This document shows, piece after piece, positions 5,852 to 7,767 of a stretch of 7,767 nucleotides of DNA. This DNA comes from Mxb001 sp049317345 (GTDB lineage: Bacteria > Actinomycetota > Actinomycetes > S36-B12), in the NCBI GenBank assembly GCA_049317345.1, contig JBMOIL010000118.1, positions 1-7,767 of the forward strand, written 5' to 3'. Numbering within the stretch: position 1 is the stretch's first letter; each line of letters begins with the position of its first letter. Under the pieces are notes generated by a model that did no database searches, was not told the origin of the DNA, and saw only the letters and a list, made by a program, of their open reading frames with translations. The position numbers and the translations under genes were made by a program.

Positions 5852-5872
5852 CCGGATGGCACGGAGGTCGCT

Positions 5873-5902
5873 ATGTCCTGTTGTCGAATGCCCCGTTTCT
5901 GA
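5873..5902 (+). CDS. Nine-codon Cys-Cys leader peptide (MSCCRMPRF)
   Basis: A micro-ORF between the SAM-IV riboswitch and metY. ATG 5873 is preceded by CGGAGG (5862-5867) at good spacing, a better ribosome site than several full genes here have. It reads Met-Ser-Cys-Cys-Arg-Met-Pro-Arg-Phe and stops at TGA 5900-5902. Two adjacent Cys codons (TGT TGT, 5879-5884) and a Met codon are what a sulfur-amino-acid attenuator would use. Short cysteine-rich uORFs controlling sulfur genes are known in mycobacteria. Hairpins follow directly. The same frame is open upstream through the riboswitch, but that extension has no start context. Expression is inferred from the ribosome site only. Confidence 0.55.
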   Translation: MSCCRMPRF

Positions 5903-5923
5903 CGCCTTCGTCGTCAGCAAGGC
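5899..5923 (+). promoter_or_regulatory. Two mutually exclusive hairpins at the micro-ORF stop codon
   Basis: CTGACG (5899-5904) pairs with CGTCAG (5912-5917). Alternatively GCCTT (5904-5908) pairs with AAGGC (5919-5923). They share bases and cannot coexist. The first contains the TGA stop, so a terminating ribosome would melt it and a ribosome stalled on the Cys codons would not. Confidence 0.4.
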
Positions 5924-5935
5924 AGGCACCCTCAC

Positions 5936-5954
5936 CATCCGGCACCCCCGGATG
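5936..5954 (+). terminator. 7-bp hairpin between micro-ORF and metY (candidate attenuator)
   Basis: CATCCGG (5936-5942) pairs perfectly with CCGGATG (5948-5954) around CACCC. There is no T-tract, so intrinsic termination is uncertain. CATCCGG could also pair with an identical CCGGATG copy at 5852-5858. Confidence 0.4.
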
Positions 5955-5996
5955 CGCGAACGTCACCCATTCCCTCACAACACGTAGGAGAACACC

Positions 5997-7313
5997 ATGA
6001 GCACCGGCTGGTCCTTCGAGACTCGTCAGATCCACGCTGGGCAGGCACCCGATGCCACTACCAACGCCCGAGCACTGCCCATCTATCAGACGACGTCGTA
6101 CACCTTCGATGACACAACGCACGCGGCCAATCTCTTTGCCCTCAAGGAGCTCGGCAACATCTACACCCGCATCATGAATCCCACTCAGGCCGCGGTTGAG
6201 GATCGCCTGGCTTCGCTCGAGGGTGGAGTCGGTGCGCTGCTGGTGTCCAGTGGCCAGGCAGCGGAGACCCTCGCCATCCTCAACGTGGCCGAGGCGGGGG
6301 ATCACATCGTCTCCAGCCCCAGTCTGTACGGCGGCACCTACAACCTCTTCCACTACACGCTGCCCAAGCTCGGCATCGAGGTGAGCTTCGTCGAGAATCC
6401 CGACGACATCGAGTCCTGGCGTGCGGCGGTCAAGCCCAACACCAAGGCGTTCTACGGCGAGTCGATCGCGAATCCGAAGAACGACATTCTCGATATCCAG
6501 TCGGTGTCAGCCCTCGCACACGAGATCGGCGTGCCGCTCATCATCGACAACACCGTGGCCACGCCCTACCTCATTCGTCCGATCGAGTGGGGCGCTGACA
6601 TCGTGGTGCACTCCGCGACGAAGTACATCGGTGGCCACGGCACGGCAGTCGCGGGCGCCATCATCGACTCGGGCAACTTCGACTACGCCCAGTACCCCGA
6701 GCGTTTCCCCAACTACAACGAGCCAGACCCCAGCTACCACGGCCTCGTGTACGCGCGGGATCTCGGCGTCGGTTCGGCATTCGGCGCCAACCTGTCCTTC
6801 ATCCTCAAGGCGCGCGTGCAACTCCTTCGCGACCTGGGCACAGCCATCGCACCGTTCAACGCCTGGCTGCTCGCGCAGGGCCTGGAGACCCTCAGCCTGC
6901 GCATGGAGCGGCATGTGGCCAATGCGCGCAAGGTCGCGGAGTTCCTCGAGGGCCGTGACGAGGTCCTCAAGGTCAATTACGCGAGCCTGCCCTCGAGTCC
7001 GTGGCACGCCCTCGCCCAGAAGTACGCCCCCGCAGGCTCGGGTGCAGTCCTGTCCTTCGAGATCGAGGGTGGCCTCGAGGCCGGCAAGCGCTTCGTGGAG
7101 GCACTCGAACTGCACAGCCACGTGGCCAATATCGGCGACGTGCGCAGCCTCGTGATCCATCCCGCCTCTACGACGCACTCGCAGTTGACTCCCGAGGAGC
7201 AGATCTCGGCGGGCGTCACACCTGGTCTCGTGCGCCTTGCTGTGGGCATCGAGGGCATCGACGACATCCTCGCTGACCTCGATGCGGGCTTCCGCGCGGC
7301 GAAGGAGTCCTGA
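5997..7313 (+). CDS. metY: O-acetyl-L-homoserine sulfhydrylase
   Basis: PLP enzyme that joins O-acetylhomoserine with sulfide to give homocysteine and acetate, the direct-sulfhydrylation step of methionine synthesis, in the cytoplasm. The 438 residues match the usual length of the Cys/Met metabolism PLP family (PF01053). The PLP lysine is Lys209 in SATKYIGGHG. Asp184 (LIIDNT) should contact the pyridine nitrogen. SSGQAAE (84-90) binds the phosphate side, and Tyr56/Arg58 (YTRIMNPT) complete the active site from the partner subunit. Arg413 (GLVRLAVGIE) is the expected carboxylate-binding residue. The long insert near 225-255 (YPERFPNYNEPDPSYHG) is typical of MetY rather than MetB. ATG 5997 has AGGAG six nt upstream. 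The leader holds a SAM-IV riboswitch and a Cys-Cys micro-ORF, and metX follows after 8 bp. Confidence 0.95.
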   Translation: MSTGWSFETRQIHAGQAPDATTNARALPIYQTTSYTFDDTTHAANLFALKELGNIYTRIMNPTQAAVEDRLASLEGGVGALLVSSGQAAETLAILNVAEAGDHIVSSPSLYGGTYNLFHYTLPKLGIEVSFVENPDDIESWRAAVKPNTKAFYGESIANPKNDILDIQSVSALAHEIGVPLIIDNTVATPYLIRPIEWGADIVVHSATKYIGGHGTAVAGAIIDSGNFDYAQYPERFPNYNEPDPSYHGLVYARDLGVGSAFGANLSFILKARVQLLRDLGTAIAPFNAWLLAQGLETLSLRMERHVANARKVAEFLEGRDEVLKVNYASLPSSPWHALAQKYAPAGSGAVLSFEIEGGLEAGKRFVEALELHSHVANIGDVRSLVIHPASTTHSQLTPEEQISAGVTPGLVRLAVGIEGIDDILADLDAGFRAAKES

Positions 7314-7321
7314 GCCGCGCC

Positions 7322-7767
7322 ATGTCCGTGCCCTACGGTCCGCTCTCCTACGACGGTCCCCCTCCCGCCACCGGTGCGTGGCGGGAGGGGTTCCCCGTCG
7401 GGGAGCGCCGGTTCGTGGATGTGGGAGACGTCGAAGTCACCGCCGGGACGACCCTCCCGTCAGTGCGCGTCGCCTACCAGACCTGGGGCAGGCTCAACGA
7501 GGAACGTACCAACGCCGTCTACGTCTGCCACGCGCTCACGGGTGACTCCCATGTGACCGGCGAGGCTGGTCCGGGTCACCTCACGGCTGGCTGGTGGGAA
7601 GGCCTGGTGGGGCCGGGGGCGCCCGTCGATACCAACCGGTGGTTCGTGGTGTGCGCCAATGTGCTCGGCGGTTGCCAGGGGACCACGGGCCCGGCGAGCC
7701 TCGCCCCCGACGGTCGGGCGTGGGGGAGTCGCTTCCCCGTGATCACGGTGGCCGACATGGTCGAGGT
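7322..7767 (+). CDS. metX: Homoserine O-acetyltransferase, 5' part only
   Basis: Alpha/beta-hydrolase-fold enzyme that acetylates homoserine with acetyl-CoA, making the substrate of MetY. The first 148 codons are visible of an expected 370 or so. Recognisable blocks are GAWREGFPVGERRF (18-31), YQTWGRLNEERTNAVYVCHALTGDSH (52-77), GWWEGLVGPGAPVDT (90-104), the hallmark NVLGGCQGTTGPAS (113-126), and WGSRFPVITVADMV (134-147). The catalytic Ser (GGSMGG region) and the Asp and His lie beyond the right edge. ATG 7322 is supported because GAWREG near the N-terminus is conserved in actinobacterial MetX. GGAG (7304-7307), inside the end of metY, is 14 nt away, which is long, so translational coupling to metY is likely. 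Codons 13-23 encode a perfect 13-bp inverted repeat. Confidence 0.93.
   Translation, partial: MSVPYGPLSYDGPPPATGAWREGFPVGERRFVDVGDVEVTAGTTLPSVRVAYQTWGRLNEERTNAVYVCHALTGDSHVTGEAGPGHLTAGWWEGLVGPGAPVDTNRWFVVCANVLGGCQGTTGPASLAPDGRAWGSRFPVITVADMVE
7359..7390 (+). repeat. Perfect 13-bp inverted repeat inside the start of metX
   Basis: CCCCTCCCGCCAC (7359-7371) is the exact reverse complement of GTGGCGGGAGGGG (7378-7390), with the six-base loop CGGTGC. In RNA it would be a very stable GC helix about 37 nt after the metX start codon. It is followed by TTCCCC, not a T-tract. It may be a transcript-processing or attenuation element between metY and metX, or a by-product of the Pro/Gly/Arg-rich coding. 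Confidence 0.6.

Noticed and set aside
5369..5902. Long plus-strand open frame running through the SAM-IV riboswitch
   Set aside because: It overlaps the DUF4192 gene and a structured RNA and shows no similarity. Only its last nine codons have a ribosome site and are kept as the micro-ORF.
1..7767. CRISPR arrays, tRNA/rRNA genes, insertion sequences or attachment sites
   Set aside because: No regularly spaced repeats, cloverleaf-like sequences, transposase motifs or terminal inverted repeats were found on reading either strand.

Overview
The window is high-GC DNA from an actinobacterium (Actinomycetota). The strongest evidence is a SAM-IV riboswitch (a class known from Actinobacteria) in front of metY-metX, a DUF4192 protein, an actinobacterial-type SGNH hydrolase, and TANNNT-like -10 elements. 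The order or genus cannot be fixed from this sequence.

Layout. Positions 1-1801 (minus strand) hold a two-gene unit: a VOC/glyoxalase-like protein followed 23 bp later by an AI-2E/PerM-family membrane transporter whose 3' end lies beyond the left edge. A short divergent gap (1802-1946) leads to a plus-strand pair, 1947-3854: an LPG_synthase_TM (YbhN/MprF-like) membrane protein and, 6 bp later, a cytosolic SGNH/GDSL hydrolase. Next is a 239-bp gene-free stretch that holds a well-formed yybP-ykoY (Mn2+) riboswitch at 3969-4065, then a GreA/GreB-family transcription factor (4094-4576) and a DUF4192 protein (4692-5669). The 327-bp stretch 5670-5996 contains a promoter, a SAM-IV riboswitch, and a nine-codon micro-ORF (MSCCRMPRF) with hairpins around it. 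It precedes metY (5997-7313) and the start of metX (7322 onward, cut by the right edge).

How it works together. MetX acetylates homoserine and MetY sulfhydrylates the product to homocysteine, so the right-hand operon is direct-sulfhydrylation methionine synthesis. It is sensed by SAM and perhaps also by cysteine supply through the Cys-Cys micro-ORF. The most unusual element is on the left of that operon. A manganese riboswitch sits directly in front of a divergent Gre-family factor instead of a metal exporter or TerC gene. Its 3' P1 strand is complementary to the gene's Shine-Dalgarno sequence, which predicts a translational ON switch by Mn2+. The link between Mn2+ sensing and a transcript-cleavage-type RNA polymerase factor is an inference from sequence and has not been tested.
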